A stretch of DNA of 64,000 bases from Peptococcaceae bacterium UBA7702 (GTDB lineage Bacteria; Bacillota; Dehalobacteriia; UBA7702). This document shows, in pieces, positions 34,652-43,092 of the stretch (the stretch's first letter is position 1; each line of letters starts with the position of its first letter). The DNA is taken from the NCBI GenBank assembly GCA_002482535.1, contig DLGE01000008.1, positions 68,871-132,870 on the forward strand. Reading direction: 5' to 3'. Under the pieces are notes generated by a model, which saw only the letters and a list, made by a program, of their open reading frames with translations, had not been told where the DNA came from and made no database searches. The translations under genes were made by a program, and so were the position numbers.

Positions 34652-34837
34652 TTATTTTGTATTCTCCGGTAGTTCGATTTTGCCGTATTTCTTTTCGTAA
34701 TCCGCAATGAATTTAAGCATCAGTTGAATGAGTTGGCTATTTGCGGAACGTCCCACATATCCGCAAACATAGCGAAATTTTGCCAAGGTTTCACTGTCCA
34801 CTCTTAAACCAAAGTGCTTTTCGTTTTCTTTTCCCAT
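34652..34837 (-). CDS. Small ribbon-helix-helix-like protein
   Basis: A 61-residue protein with the pattern of an Arc/MetJ-type ribbon-helix-helix DNA-binding unit: a short beta strand ('HFGLRVDSETLAKF'), then two helices around 'GRSANSQLIQLMLKFIADYEKKYG'. GGAGGCGG lies at the right distance upstream of the ATG. It is divergent from the SLOG-type gene, and the two form a more AT-rich islet than the flanking genes. It could be an autoregulator or part of a small mobile cargo. No toxin partner is next to it. Confidence 0.65.
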   Translation of the reverse strand: MGKENEKHFGLRVDSETLAKFRYVCGYVGRSANSQLIQLMLKFIADYEKKYGKIELPENTK

Positions 34838-34949
34838 CTTTCCGCCTCCAATGAAGTTATATTGACCTTATTTTAGACTTAATTTATACTGTAATACGGA
34901 AATAGAGTTATTACGGAGTTATAACACCTCCTAATATGGGGGAAAACAA

Positions 34950-35423
34950 ATGCAAAAATCTACTACTTGTTGTTTCACGGGTCATCGAAAACTACCGAAA
35001 GAAAAAATTGGGCAGGTCATCAAGAGGCTTTACTATGAAGTAGAGTACCTTATTGAACGGGGAGTAACGACATTCATTTCTGGTGGCGCATTGGGCTTTG
35101 ACCAGCTTGCCGCTTCCTTAATGATTGCCAAAAAGGAAATGGGGCAAGAAATTCGGCTGATCTTCGTTCTCCCCTGCAAGAATCAGGAGAAGCTATGGTC
35201 TGTGGATCAAAAAAAGCTCTATCATAATTTGCTGATAGAGGCGGACGAGATTATTTATATATCGGAAGAATACCATGAAGGCTGCATGAAGAAACGCAAT
35301 TGCTTCATGGTTGATCACTCCTCCTATTGCGTCTGCGCCCAGCTGCGTTCTTTTGGTGGAACGTGGCAAATCCTAAAATACGCAAAGCAGCAAGGGCTAA
35401 CGGTGATTAACACCACAGAATAA
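34950..35423 (+). CDS. DUF1273/YpsA-like SLOG-fold protein
   Basis: A 157-residue protein beginning 'CCFTGHRKLP', the hallmark start of the DUF1273 (YpsA-like) branch of the SLOG superfamily, followed by 'FISGGALGFDQLAA' (the nucleotide-binding loop). SLOG proteins bind nucleotide-derived ligands or signals; several are linked to phage defence or stress, but YpsA-like members have poorly known roles. GGGGG lies upstream of the start. It is divergent from the small RHH protein and upstream of spoIIID. Its AT-rich codon use differs from the flanking genes, which hints at separate acquisition. Confidence 0.75.
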   Translation: MQKSTTCCFTGHRKLPKEKIGQVIKRLYYEVEYLIERGVTTFISGGALGFDQLAASLMIAKKEMGQEIRLIFVLPCKNQEKLWSVDQKKLYHNLLIEADEIIYISEEYHEGCMKKRNCFMVDHSSYCVCAQLRSFGGTWQILKYAKQQGLTVINTTE

Positions 35424-35569
35424 ACTGCTGGGGAATCGTTTCCTTTCCCGGTAGAACGCCGAACCGTTAAAACGGGACATTTCGGCAAAAAAATATATTT
35501 TTTGCAGTCGGTATAAACAGGAAGTCCCCCCATATATTTGTACAAAGAGAGTCTTTGGGGGGTCTTGCC

Positions 35570-35818
35570 ATGCAGGACTATATTGAAAGAAGAGTATTGG
35601 AAATCTCCAATTATATGTTGGAATCCAAAGGGACAGTACGGCAGACGGCATCGGTTTTCGGTGTCAGCAAATCCACGGTTCATAAAGACCTCACGGAGCG
35701 TCTGCCCCAATTGAACGAGGCCATTGCTTTAAGGGTTCGGGAGATCCTCGAAGTGAATAAGGCCGAACGCCACATCAGAGGCGGCGAGGCTACGCGCAGG
35801 AAGTACAAGGGTGACTGA
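35570..35818 (+). CDS. spoIIID: SpoIIID sporulation transcription regulator
   Basis: An 82-residue SpoIIID. The N-terminal 'MQDYIERRVLEI..YMLESKGTVRQTASVFGVSKSTVHKDLTERLPQLN' contains the HTH, and the basic tail 'KAERHIRGGEATRRKY' is typical. SpoIIID switches mother-cell gene expression after SigE, tying in with spoIIGA-sigE at 56955. The ATG at 35570 is chosen over an in-frame TTG at 35555, because the G-rich ribosome site (GGGGGG) lies between them. A bidirectional terminator follows. Confidence 0.95.
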   Translation: MQDYIERRVLEISNYMLESKGTVRQTASVFGVSKSTVHKDLTERLPQLNEAIALRVREILEVNKAERHIRGGEATRRKYKGD

Positions 35819-35863
35819 AGGTCCCCCGTCTTTGGCTTTGCGCCGCGATTCTTGGCATAAAAG

Positions 35864-35915
35864 AAAGAGGGCATCCCTCAAGTCATTTCATGACTTTTGG
35901 GACACCCTCTTTTTT
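35864..35915. terminator. Bidirectional terminator after spoIIID
   Basis: AAAGAGGG pairs with CCCTCTTTT, with inner TCCC/GGGA and AAGTCAT/ATGACTT stems. T-runs exist on both strands, serving spoIIID (plus) and the EamA gene (minus). Confidence 0.88.
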
Positions 35916-35952
35916 GTGGGGGTGTTTTGTTTTTTAGATCATGGGGCGTCCT

Positions 35953-36906
35953 TCAACACGGTTGGACGCTTTCATTTTCATTGTCACTGTCTGTTTTTGC
36001 CTCCCTCCCTTCGCGAAAACTGATATAGGTCACGGCAGTTAAAATCAGACCGGCGCCGAGAAGCTGTAGGGGATGGATCGTCTGAGCAAAAACGATCAGG
36101 CCTAAAAGAAAAGAAGTGACTGGATCCAGGGCGTAGATGATGCTCATGATCGACGGTTCGATGCGTTTTAAAGTTTCCTGCATCGTGGCATAACAGGCGA
36201 TCATCGGCAGCGTGCAGAAACCGAGGAGGGCCCAAAGGGCCTGGGGATAGGATGCCACCGAAGTTGCGATGTTATCGATCAGCGCCGTGGGATGGACCTG
36301 GAAGAGCAGCATGAAGACGAGGGCTCCCAGCTGGGTAATGAAGAGGATGGCATCGCTGTCGCAATCCTTGACGATGAAATACGTATTCAGGGAGACGTTG
36401 GTGCCAAAGAAAAGGGGAATCAGCAGGGTCCAGACGAGGCCTGTAGCGGTAAAAGCGCCGTTGCCGCCGCTGAAAATCTCCAGCACCAGGGAGATGCCGG
36501 TCATGGCGATGAGCATGGAAACGATTTTAGTCACGGTAAAGCGGTAGCGAAACAGAAAATAGGATTCCGCCATCACCACCAGGACATTGGTGAAGGCGAT
36601 CACCGAGACCACTCCCACGGCCATTCCGTGGGCATAGGCCTGGGCGTAACAGTAGTTCATGGCGTTGACCAGGAAAAATCCCTGTAATATCATACCGATA
36701 TAGTATTTTAGAGGGATGGCCTTTAAAACTCTGGGTTTGAAAGCAATGCGGATCCCGAAGTAAATCACCAGGGCCAAAGGGGCCAAAGCCACCATGGTCA
36801 AATCGGTGAAACCGTCCTTTAAGAGCAGGGAATAAAAGGTGCCGTATGTCCCCCAAGTCGTCGCCGAGACCACGGCAAAGGCCATGCCCGCTTTTTTCTT
36901 TTCCAT
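35953..36906 (-). CDS. EamA/DMT-family transporter (second of tandem pair, module B)
   Basis: A 317-residue drug/metabolite transporter-superfamily protein with ten predicted helices in two EamA halves ('AVVSATTWGTYGTFYSLLL' and 'GFCTLPMIACYATMQETLKRIEPS...ALDPVTSFLLGLIV'). It is a close paralogue of the gene at 36920 and starts 13 bases after that gene's stop, so the two may work as a pair or be redundant. Both follow a Pyl-type mttB, suggesting a role in moving its substrate or product. Direction of transport cannot be read from the sequence. Confidence 0.9.
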   Translation of the reverse strand: MEKKKAGMAFAVVSATTWGTYGTFYSLLLKDGFTDLTMVALAPLALVIYFGIRIAFKPRVLKAIPLKYYIGMILQGFFLVNAMNYCYAQAYAHGMAVGVVSVIAFTNVLVVMAESYFLFRYRFTVTKIVSMLIAMTGISLVLEIFSGGNGAFTATGLVWTLLIPLFFGTNVSLNTYFIVKDCDSDAILFITQLGALVFMLLFQVHPTALIDNIATSVASYPQALWALLGFCTLPMIACYATMQETLKRIEPSIMSIIYALDPVTSFLLGLIVFAQTIHPLQLLGAGLILTAVTYISFREGREAKTDSDNENESVQPC

Positions 36907-36919
36907 GGTATCACCTTCT

Positions 36920-37900
36920 TTACGAGCTTAGGGTGGGTTCTTCCGGGGCGCCGGGAATTTCTCCGGCATCGTTCTCCCGGGATGCTTCCCGCCCATCCAT
37001 AACGGTGATGAAGATTACGGCGGCGAGGACCAGGGCTACGCCGAGGAGCTGCAAACCGCTGACAACCTGGCTCATGATGATGATCCCCAGGGTCAGGGAG
37101 GTGACGGGGTCAAAGGACATCAGGATTTGATAGATCGTGGGATCGATTCGTTTTAAGGCTTCCTGCATGGTGGCGTAGGAGAGGGCGTGGGGAATCAGAC
37201 AGAAGCCCAAAAAAGCCAGCCAGAGCAGTACATCGCCGCCCATATGGCCGAAGAGGTCCTGGAAAAGGGCCAGGGGATGAATCAGGAAGACCAGCACCAC
37301 AATGAGGGAGCTGCCCTGGGCCAGGAGCAAAACCGCGTCGGAGTCCGTGCCTTTGGTAAGGGCGTAGGCGGTGATCACCACGTTGATGCCGTAAAAGACC
37401 GGGATCAAAAGCGTCCACATCAAGCCGAGGGCAGTGTAGGTGCCGACATTGCCGCCACCGCCGATGACACCGATGACCAGAGAGACGCCGAAGACCGCAA
37501 GAACAATGGCGATGATTTTAGGCAGGGTAAATTTGTAGCTGAGGACAAAGTAAGAGAGGATCATCACCACGATGACATTGCAGAAGGCCACGATGGAGAC
37601 GACGCCCACAGGCATCCCCGAAGCGTAGGCGTTGATATAGGAATAATTCATGGCTGTAGAGACAATTCCTCCCTGTAAAATCAAAAGCAAATAGATTTTC
37701 CAGGGAATCTCCTTCATGACCCGGGGTTTGAATAAGACTTTGATGCCGAAAAAGACGGTCAGCGCCAGGGGCGGCAAGGCGATGATGGCCAGATCCGTGA
37801 TGCCTGCGGCCAGCAGCAGCGAAGAAAAGATGCCGTAAAAGCCATAGGACATACCGGAGATGATACCGCAGGAAAAGCCGATGGTTTTTTTCTTGTTCAT
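36920..37900 (-). CDS. EamA/DMT-family transporter (first of tandem pair, module B)
   Basis: A 326-residue ten-helix DMT transporter. Both EamA halves are visible ('GIISGMSYGFYGIFSSLLLAAG' and 'FCLIPHALSYATMQEALKRIDPTIYQILMSFDPVTSLTLGIII'). It begins 110 bases downstream of the mttB stop, with AAAGGGA before the ATG, and should be read from the same sigma-54 promoter. The pairing of EamA carriers with Pyl-type methyltransferases recurs in module C, which supports a functional link to methylated amine traffic. Confidence 0.9.
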   Translation of the reverse strand: MNKKKTIGFSCGIISGMSYGFYGIFSSLLLAAGITDLAIIALPPLALTVFFGIKVLFKPRVMKEIPWKIYLLLILQGGIVSTAMNYSYINAYASGMPVGVVSIVAFCNVIVVMILSYFVLSYKFTLPKIIAIVLAVFGVSLVIGVIGGGGNVGTYTALGLMWTLLIPVFYGINVVITAYALTKGTDSDAVLLLAQGSSLIVVLVFLIHPLALFQDLFGHMGGDVLLWLAFLGFCLIPHALSYATMQEALKRIDPTIYQILMSFDPVTSLTLGIIIMSQVVSGLQLLGVALVLAAVIFITVMDGREASRENDAGEIPGAPEEPTLSS

Positions 37901-38010
37901 GTTTATCCCTTTCTTTGCAGGTTTTCCGTAAGAGTTCAGGATTCTTTTTCAATAGGAGGGGCTTCCAGCCGGCAGAGATAGGCTCTGCCGGCTGGATTGC
38001 CTTTTACCGC

Positions 38011-39486
38011 TTATGCATGGACGAGCTCCTTTTCGGCTTTTTCCACAATGGCGTGAATCTTGTTTATTTTGTCAGGGTTGAGCACAGTGGGCTTGTGGTT
38101 TTCCAGGATGAAGCGGGCGTAATCCGAGGCCGCGGCGTACATATCTTTGCCGCCGTTGCCTTCCCATACCTCCCGGGCGTTGCGGTCCATGATGCGGGGG
38201 CAGGATTGGAGGGTTTTGAAGTTTTGGAAGGTATGCATTTCGCCGAGATACTGGCCTTTGATCCCCACCTCCTTGATGAGGTCAACGACGAGGGTATCGT
38301 CGGAAACGGGAATGCCGTTTAAGACGGTCTGCATCATGCGGATGAAGTCGGCGTCGGCCACCACCTGGCCCAAATCCATGGTGAGGCCGCTTTCGAGCAT
38401 CCCAGGGCCGTAGATCATGTTGGCGCCTGCCAGCATGGGCAACATGGCCGTGATGCTCTTTTCATAACCGGCTTGGAGATCCGGGGCTTTGCTGTCCGTC
38501 TAAGTACCGGCGACCAGGGAGGGGAGATTGTACATGCGGGCAATGGCGGCGAGACCGGCGCTGATCAGGCCCAGTTCCGGGCAGCCCACCATAGCGGCGG
38601 CATTGTGGCGCATATCCAGGGTGCCGGTGGAAGTGCCGTAGACAAAGGGCGCGCCCTTGCGCACCAGCTGGGAGAGGGTCAGAGCCGCTAAAATTTCGGC
38701 ATTGGCCACAACGAGGCAGCCGGCGAGGGTTACCGGGGCCATACCGCCGGACATGGCCATGGTCAGGATCATGGTCGGCAGGTTCTTTTTGGCCCCGACC
38801 ATGGTGGCGGCAATGGTGCTGTCGGGGATCGTCAGGGGGCTGATGGTGCAGCCGCCCAGCATCATGATGGGGCGTTGGCTGAGCTGCTCCTCGCCGCCGG
38901 CAGCGGCGGCGCCCATGGAGACTAAAATCTCGGCGGTGCGCTTGTTTTCCGGGCTGGCCAGGCAGGGTTTGTTGGAGTTGACGAGGTGGGCTTCAAACCC
39001 ATGGATGCAGGCGGTTTCCGCGGGGACGTCCCGGGCCACCATGGTATCGAAGAGATAGTCGTACTCGTCGAGGTAATCGACGATGCGGGAGCAATCGACG
39101 ATATCCTGTTTGGTGGTGTTGCGCAGTTCCCCGGTGTTGAGGTCCCGCATGTAGATGCCAAGACCGAAGGGGCAGACGTAGACGCGGCCGTCTTCCAACA
39201 GGATATCATACTTCTTTTCCTTTCCTGCCAGGAAAACGCTGGCCGGTGAGGTGCTGATGGCGTTTTCCACGAGATAGGCGGGGAGTTTGACGATGTAGTC
39301 TTCCCAATCCACATCGGCTCCGGCCTCTTCAAAACAGGCCAGGGCCTCTTCGTCTTTGACCATCACCCCTACGCTGCTCAATACCTCTAAAGTGGAAAGA
39401 TGAATACGGTGCAGATCTCCCTCGGAGAAAAGTTGCAGCGCCGCGCCGTTGAAGGCGTTGTAGCCGGCGTTCTTTTTTCGGATCAT
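38011..39486 (-). CDS. mttB: Trimethylamine methyltransferase-family protein (MttB) with in-frame amber codon (Pyl), module B
   Basis: 491 residues when TAG at 38500-38502 is read as Pyl (residue 329). The flanks 'LPSLVAGT-O-TDSKAPDLQA' match the MttB amber context. The frame continues unchanged into 'GYEKSITAMLPMLAGANMIYGPG', and no ribosome site precedes the downstream part. The start has GAGGAGG at 8 bases. A sigma-54 promoter (39570-39585) lies 84 bases upstream, and the divergent gene is a sigma-54 activator. Two EamA transporters follow in the same direction. The substrate is probably a methylated amine different from that of modules A and C. No corrinoid protein gene is linked. Confidence 0.9.
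38500..38502 (-). other. In-frame TAG, predicted pyrrolysine codon (residue 329)
   Basis: CTA on the plus strand. The local protein context VAGT-O-TDSK aligns exactly with the amber sites of the other two mttB genes. Confidence 0.9.
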
Positions 39487-39569
39487 TTGATGTTCCTCCT
39501 CTTGATTATTTCATTGATTTCATCAATAGCAATAGAATCAACGGATCATTCCGCTTTGGTCTTAATGAT

Positions 39570-39585
39570 TGCAAGACAAGTGCCA
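39570..39585 (-). promoter_or_regulatory. Sigma-54 (-24/-12) promoter of module B mttB
   Basis: TGGCAC-N5-TTGCA on the minus strand is a perfect consensus with the exact spacing required. It directs transcription into mttB and the EamA pair. Confidence 0.92.
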
Positions 39586-39655
39586 AAGGGAGGAGAGGAG
39601 AAAAGACCAGTATCAATAGGAATGCGGACCGTGACGGGGAATTTTTGGGGAACTT

Positions 39656-39742
39656 CTGTAAAGAAATCGTTTACAGTTTTAGGGGAGATGCGGGGAAAGC
39701 TCCAGTACCTTTCATGTAAAGAATCATTTTAATCATGTAAAG
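39656..39742. promoter_or_regulatory. Candidate activator-binding cluster (TGTAAA motifs)
   Basis: CTGTAAA-N7-TTTACAG (39656-39676) and two TCATGTAAAG copies exactly 21 bases, two helical turns, apart (39712-39721 and 39733-39742). They lie about 70-160 bases upstream of the -24 element, where enhancer sites for sigma-54 activators are expected. Further TTTACA elements occur at 39749 and at the activator's -35 box. Confidence 0.6.
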
Positions 39743-39786
39743 TATATATTTACAAAAAAGGGATTTTTAGATTTTTTGCAAATATT

Positions 39787-39815
39787 TTTACAAAATAATT
39801 TATTTGTGCTATAGT
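39787..39815 (+). promoter_or_regulatory. SigA-type promoter of the module B activator
   Basis: TTTACA, a 17-bp spacer and TATAGT lie 24 bases before the ATG at 39839. The -35 box coincides with the TTTACA motif of the enhancer cluster, which would allow autoregulation. Confidence 0.65.
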
Positions 39816-39838
39816 AAAGCCAACGGGAGGTGTCCGCC

Positions 39839-41290
39839 ATGATCAAAAAAGAAGTGCTGGAAAGCCAAGTCAAAGCCTTGAAAAGAGAAAACAGCCTGCT
39901 CCGGTTTGCCCTCGACCAAATCCACGAGGGCATCATCATCACGGACCGGGACGACCGTATCGTTCTCTATAACGTCTGCGCCGAGGAGACCGAAGGCATG
40001 TCCCGCCGGGATATGCTCGGCAGGAAGGAGGAGGAAGCCTATGGCTTCATCCCGGGCTACGATTTTGACCAGCTCTTCACCAAGAAGGTCAAGGCCGAGG
40101 GCAAACCCATGCTCAATGTTTATCATGAATACAGCCTCCCCCACGGTAACAAAACCGCCATTATCTTTGACGTCAGACCGTATTATGAAGATCATGAAGT
40201 CGCCGCCGTCTGTACCATTGGCCGCAATGTCAACCAGATCAAGGATTTCATCGTCGATACGTTGGAAACCAATCAAAAAAACAGTGATGCGGCGAAAAAC
40301 ACCAACGGCGCCAAGTACTATTTTGACGATATCATCGGGGAAAGCGCCCCCATGAAGGAGCTCATCGGCAAGGCCAAGCAATTTGCCAAACGAGAATCGC
40401 CGATTCTGCTTTACGGTGAAACCGGCACCGGCAAGGAATTGATGGCCAGCAGCATCCATAATCGCAGCCTTTTCGCCGCCGGCCCCTTCGTGGCGGTGAA
40501 CTGCGCGGCGATACCGGAAACGCTGTTGGAAAGCATCCTCTTCGGCGTCAGCAAGGGTTCCTACACTGGCGCCGTGGAGGGCCCCGGCCTCTTTGAGCAG
40601 GCCAACGGCGGCACTCTCTTCCTCGACGAGATCAATTCCATGCCCTTGAGCCTCCAGCCCAAGCTGCTTCGGGCGATCCAGGAAAAGAGCGTGCGCCGGG
40701 TCGGCGGTAATCAGGAGATCCCCATTCACTGCCGGATCATCAGCGCCGTCAACCAGGATCCCCGTACGGTGTTGGGAACCGGGGTGATTCGAGATGACCT
40801 CTTCTTTCGGCTGGCCACCATCGAATTGAAAATTCCTCCTCTCCGGGAGCGAAAGGAGGATATCGAATACTTGGTTTGGACTTTTATCCGCAAGTACAAT
40901 ATTAAATTCGGTCTCTTTGTCGAGGAGATTTCGCCGGAGCTGATGGATATTCTCAACCGTTATGACTGGCCCGGCAATATCCGGGAACTGGAAAACATGG
41001 TAGAAAGCTCCCTCAATCTGGTGACTCCCAGAGAGCGCACGCTAAAAGCCCGCCATCTCTCGGATTATTTCTCGGAACGATTTGCCCGCATCCACCGGGG
41101 ACAACCCTTCGCCTCCCGGGAACAACTTCAACAACAACTCCAAAATTACGAAAAGAGCCTTTACGAAAAGGTGTTAAAGGATCATGCTTACAACATCCCG
41201 GCCATCGCCAAGGAGTTCGGCGTCTCCCGTCAGAGTGTCTACGGTCATCTCCGCAAACTGGGCATCGATATTACCCGCAAGGATTTATAA
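39839..41290 (+). CDS. Sigma-54-dependent activator (PAS-AAA-HTH), module B
   Basis: A 483-residue enhancer-binding protein. A short coiled start leads to a PAS domain (about 18-135, 'IHEGIIITDRDDRIVLYNVCAEE'), then the AAA+ domain (about 160-395) and a Fis-type HTH (about 450-480, 'IAKEFGVSRQSVYGHLRKLGI'). Walker A is GETGTGKE (about 194-201); the sigma-54 loop is GSYTGA in place of GAFTGA, a conservative variant. The ATG at 39839 is chosen because GGGAGG sits 8 bases upstream, although a GTG at 39830 is in frame. It is divergent from mttB and shares sequence with the module C activator. Confidence 0.92.
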   Translation: MIKKEVLESQVKALKRENSLLRFALDQIHEGIIITDRDDRIVLYNVCAEETEGMSRRDMLGRKEEEAYGFIPGYDFDQLFTKKVKAEGKPMLNVYHEYSLPHGNKTAIIFDVRPYYEDHEVAAVCTIGRNVNQIKDFIVDTLETNQKNSDAAKNTNGAKYYFDDIIGESAPMKELIGKAKQFAKRESPILLYGETGTGKELMASSIHNRSLFAAGPFVAVNCAAIPETLLESILFGVSKGSYTGAVEGPGLFEQANGGTLFLDEINSMPLSLQPKLLRAIQEKSVRRVGGNQEIPIHCRIISAVNQDPRTVLGTGVIRDDLFFRLATIELKIPPLRERKEDIEYLVWTFIRKYNIKFGLFVEEISPELMDILNRYDWPGNIRELENMVESSLNLVTPRERTLKARHLSDYFSERFARIHRGQPFASREQLQQQLQNYEKSLYEKVLKDHAYNIPAIAKEFGVSRQSVYGHLRKLGIDITRKDL

Positions 41291-41342
41291 AAATAGAAAG
41301 AGGGTGATGCAGAAAGAAATCACTCCACCCATATCAATCATA

Positions 41343-42248
41343 TCAATAGCCGTAGTAATACATATCTTCATCCTTGGTCACGTAATATTGGATGGTTTCA
41401 CTGCCCTTGAGACCGCTTTTGATCTCGATGTAAGTGCCGTCGGAAATTCCGGTTTCCACCGGCGTCTCCTCGGTGCTGCCGTCGTCTTTTACCACCAGGA
41501 CGTAGGAGCCGCTTTCTCCCTCCTGAATCGCTTCGGCGGGGACGGCGATGACCTGATCGGCCTTTTCCATGATCACTGTGGCGGTGCCGGACATGCCCAC
41601 CCGCAGACTGCCGTCGTTTAAGAAGGTGACAATGACGTCAAAGCTGGAACCGGTATCGGCGTAGTTCGCCAAGTCGCTGATGAAGGTGATCTTGCCCTCA
41701 TAAACATTGCCGGTGGAGTTGGCGGTGATCTCCGCAGTTTGGCCGATCTGGATTTTATCAAAATCACTCTCATTCACCGTCATGGCCATGGCCAGGGTGT
41801 CGGTGCTGCCGACCTTCACGTAGTGATCTGTGGTCATGGTCTGCTTGGCTTCGGGGAGGTTCAGCTTTTGGATGACACAGGGGTAAGGCGCCGTCATGGT
41901 CTTACCGTTGGTGTATTTTAAGATGGCGTCGCCCTCTTTGAGGGACTGGCCTTTTTCCACCAGCACTTCCTTTAAAGCATAGCCGGTATGGGGGGCGATG
42001 TTTTCCTCTAAGGCCGGGGCGATTTTGCCGTCGGAGGAGAGGCTGTTTTGGATGTCCATCACCGTGGCCTGATCCGTGACCGTGCTGGTGGCCCCGGTGG
42101 AGGCGTTGTTTTTGGCGCCGTTGAGGAGGAAGCCAATGACGGCAACGAAAATGAGGACGATGCCAAGGAAAATCACTAATTTTTTATGGCGGCGGAAAAA
42201 GTTTTCCTTGCCGTTGTTTTTTCGTTCCCGCTTTTCTTTTCGCCGCAT
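41343..42248 (-). CDS. HlyD/MacA-like efflux adaptor (second adaptor of the operon)
   Basis: A 301-residue membrane-fusion-type protein. A basic N-terminus and one membrane helix (about 22-44) are followed by lipoyl-like ('IAPHTGYALKEVLVEKGQSLKEGDAILKY') and beta-barrel segments ending with 'AVPAEAIQEGESGSYVLVVKDDGSTEETPVETGISDGTYIEIKSGLKGSETI', typical of MacA/HlyD family C-terminal domains. It is the last gene of a five-gene operon with an ABC permease and ATPase. In Gram-positive cells such adaptors work with MacB-like pumps exporting peptides or antimicrobials. It is related to the adaptor at 44942 but shorter. Confidence 0.85.
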   Translation of the reverse strand: MRRKEKRERKNNGKENFFRRHKKLVIFLGIVLIFVAVIGFLLNGAKNNASTGATSTVTDQATVMDIQNSLSSDGKIAPALEENIAPHTGYALKEVLVEKGQSLKEGDAILKYTNGKTMTAPYPCVIQKLNLPEAKQTMTTDHYVKVGSTDTLAMAMTVNESDFDKIQIGQTAEITANSTGNVYEGKITFISDLANYADTGSSFDVIVTFLNDGSLRVGMSGTATVIMEKADQVIAVPAEAIQEGESGSYVLVVKDDGSTEETPVETGISDGTYIEIKSGLKGSETIQYYVTKDEDMYYYGY

Positions 42249-43079
42249 TTAATTGGCCTCCTTCGTAACGTAGATTCGATAGTAACGCACCTCGCCGTTT
42301 TCCGCGGTGACGCTGATCAATACTTTATGCAGACCGCTGCTAAGGCTGGTGTTGCCGGCGGTTACCACCTTGGCCTTGGCGTCATTGGCTTTGGCGCTGA
42401 CACTGATGGCGTCGGTGTTGGCGTCTACGGTGAGAAAGTAAGTGTCGTTGGTTTTATGAAAGGCTGGGGAAAGATCCATACCGGTGACGGCAAGGGATTT
42501 TAGGTAGTTATCCGCGGAACCGGCATAGACGCTGCTACCGCCGACGTCCCCGCCACCGCCGGTCACGGCAAAGCCGCCATCGCCGCTGACTCCCTCACCC
42601 TCATCGCCTTGATCGGTACCTTCCTCCGGCGGTGTTGTCGCCGCCGCTTTTACGGTCACCAAAAGGTCTTCGGATACGGGTTCACCCTCGGCCCCCTTCA
42701 CCGCAGTGGTGACGGTGAGCTGCTGCCCCGCTACGGCGGCTTCACTGAAGCTGATGTTGACTTTCAGGGTGGTGACGCCGTTCAGTTGCTCTGAAGTGAC
42801 CGTGTAGACGTTCTTCTCCTGATCGTAGGTGGGCTGGAGCTCCCCTTCAAAGGCAACGGCCTTGATCATGGGGCTGCCGCTGATGATCACGGTATAGGGG
42901 GCTGCTTTGATCTCCTCGGGCAGCGCCGTGAGGTCGATCTGATAGCCAAAGGCCTCACCCTCCGTTATCTCGGTGGCAGGAGCGCTGGTGAAATGGTTTT
43001 CCGCCAGGGCGCCCAGGGAGGGGAGGAAGGAGCAGAGCAGAGCCACGCCGAGAAATAAAAACAGAGTTCGCTTTTTCAT
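42249..43079 (-). CDS. Secreted protein with cadherin-like beta-sandwich domain
   Basis: A 276-residue secreted protein: a signal peptide (about 1-26), a beta-rich N-terminal half, a Gly-rich linker (about 165-185), and a C-terminal segment resembling the cadherin-like beta-sandwich family ('YLKSLAVTGMDLSPAFHKTNDTYFLTVDANTDAISVSAKANDAKAKVV'). Similar domains occur in the 1990-residue SLH protein at 21589. It lies between the ABC permease and the second adaptor, with 13 bases and no gap respectively, so it is likely an extracytoplasmic partner of the exporter. No enzyme motif is visible. Confidence 0.75.
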   Translation of the reverse strand: MKKRTLFLFLGVALLCSFLPSLGALAENHFTSAPATEITEGEAFGYQIDLTALPEEIKAAPYTVIISGSPMIKAVAFEGELQPTYDQEKNVYTVTSEQLNGVTTLKVNISFSEAAVAGQQLTVTTAVKGAEGEPVSEDLLVTVKAAATTPPEEGTDQGDEGEGVSGDGGFAVTGGGGDVGGSSVYAGSADNYLKSLAVTGMDLSPAFHKTNDTYFLTVDANTDAISVSAKANDAKAKVVTAGNTSLSSGLHKVLISVTAENGEVRYYRIYVTKEAN

Positions 43080-43092
43080 GAGATCCTCCTCA

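Larger units (their letters stand above)
39487..39838. other. 352-base divergent regulatory region of module B
   Basis: No gene. It holds the sigma-54 promoter for mttB, a CTGTAAA-N7-TTTACAG inverted repeat, two TCATGTAAAG direct repeats and the SigA-type promoter of the activator. Confidence 0.8.

Noticed and set aside
38011..39486. mttB as a nonsense-mutated pseudogene
   Set aside because: Three independent copies carry the amber codon at the same aligned position with intact flanks and frames, which random inactivation does not explain.
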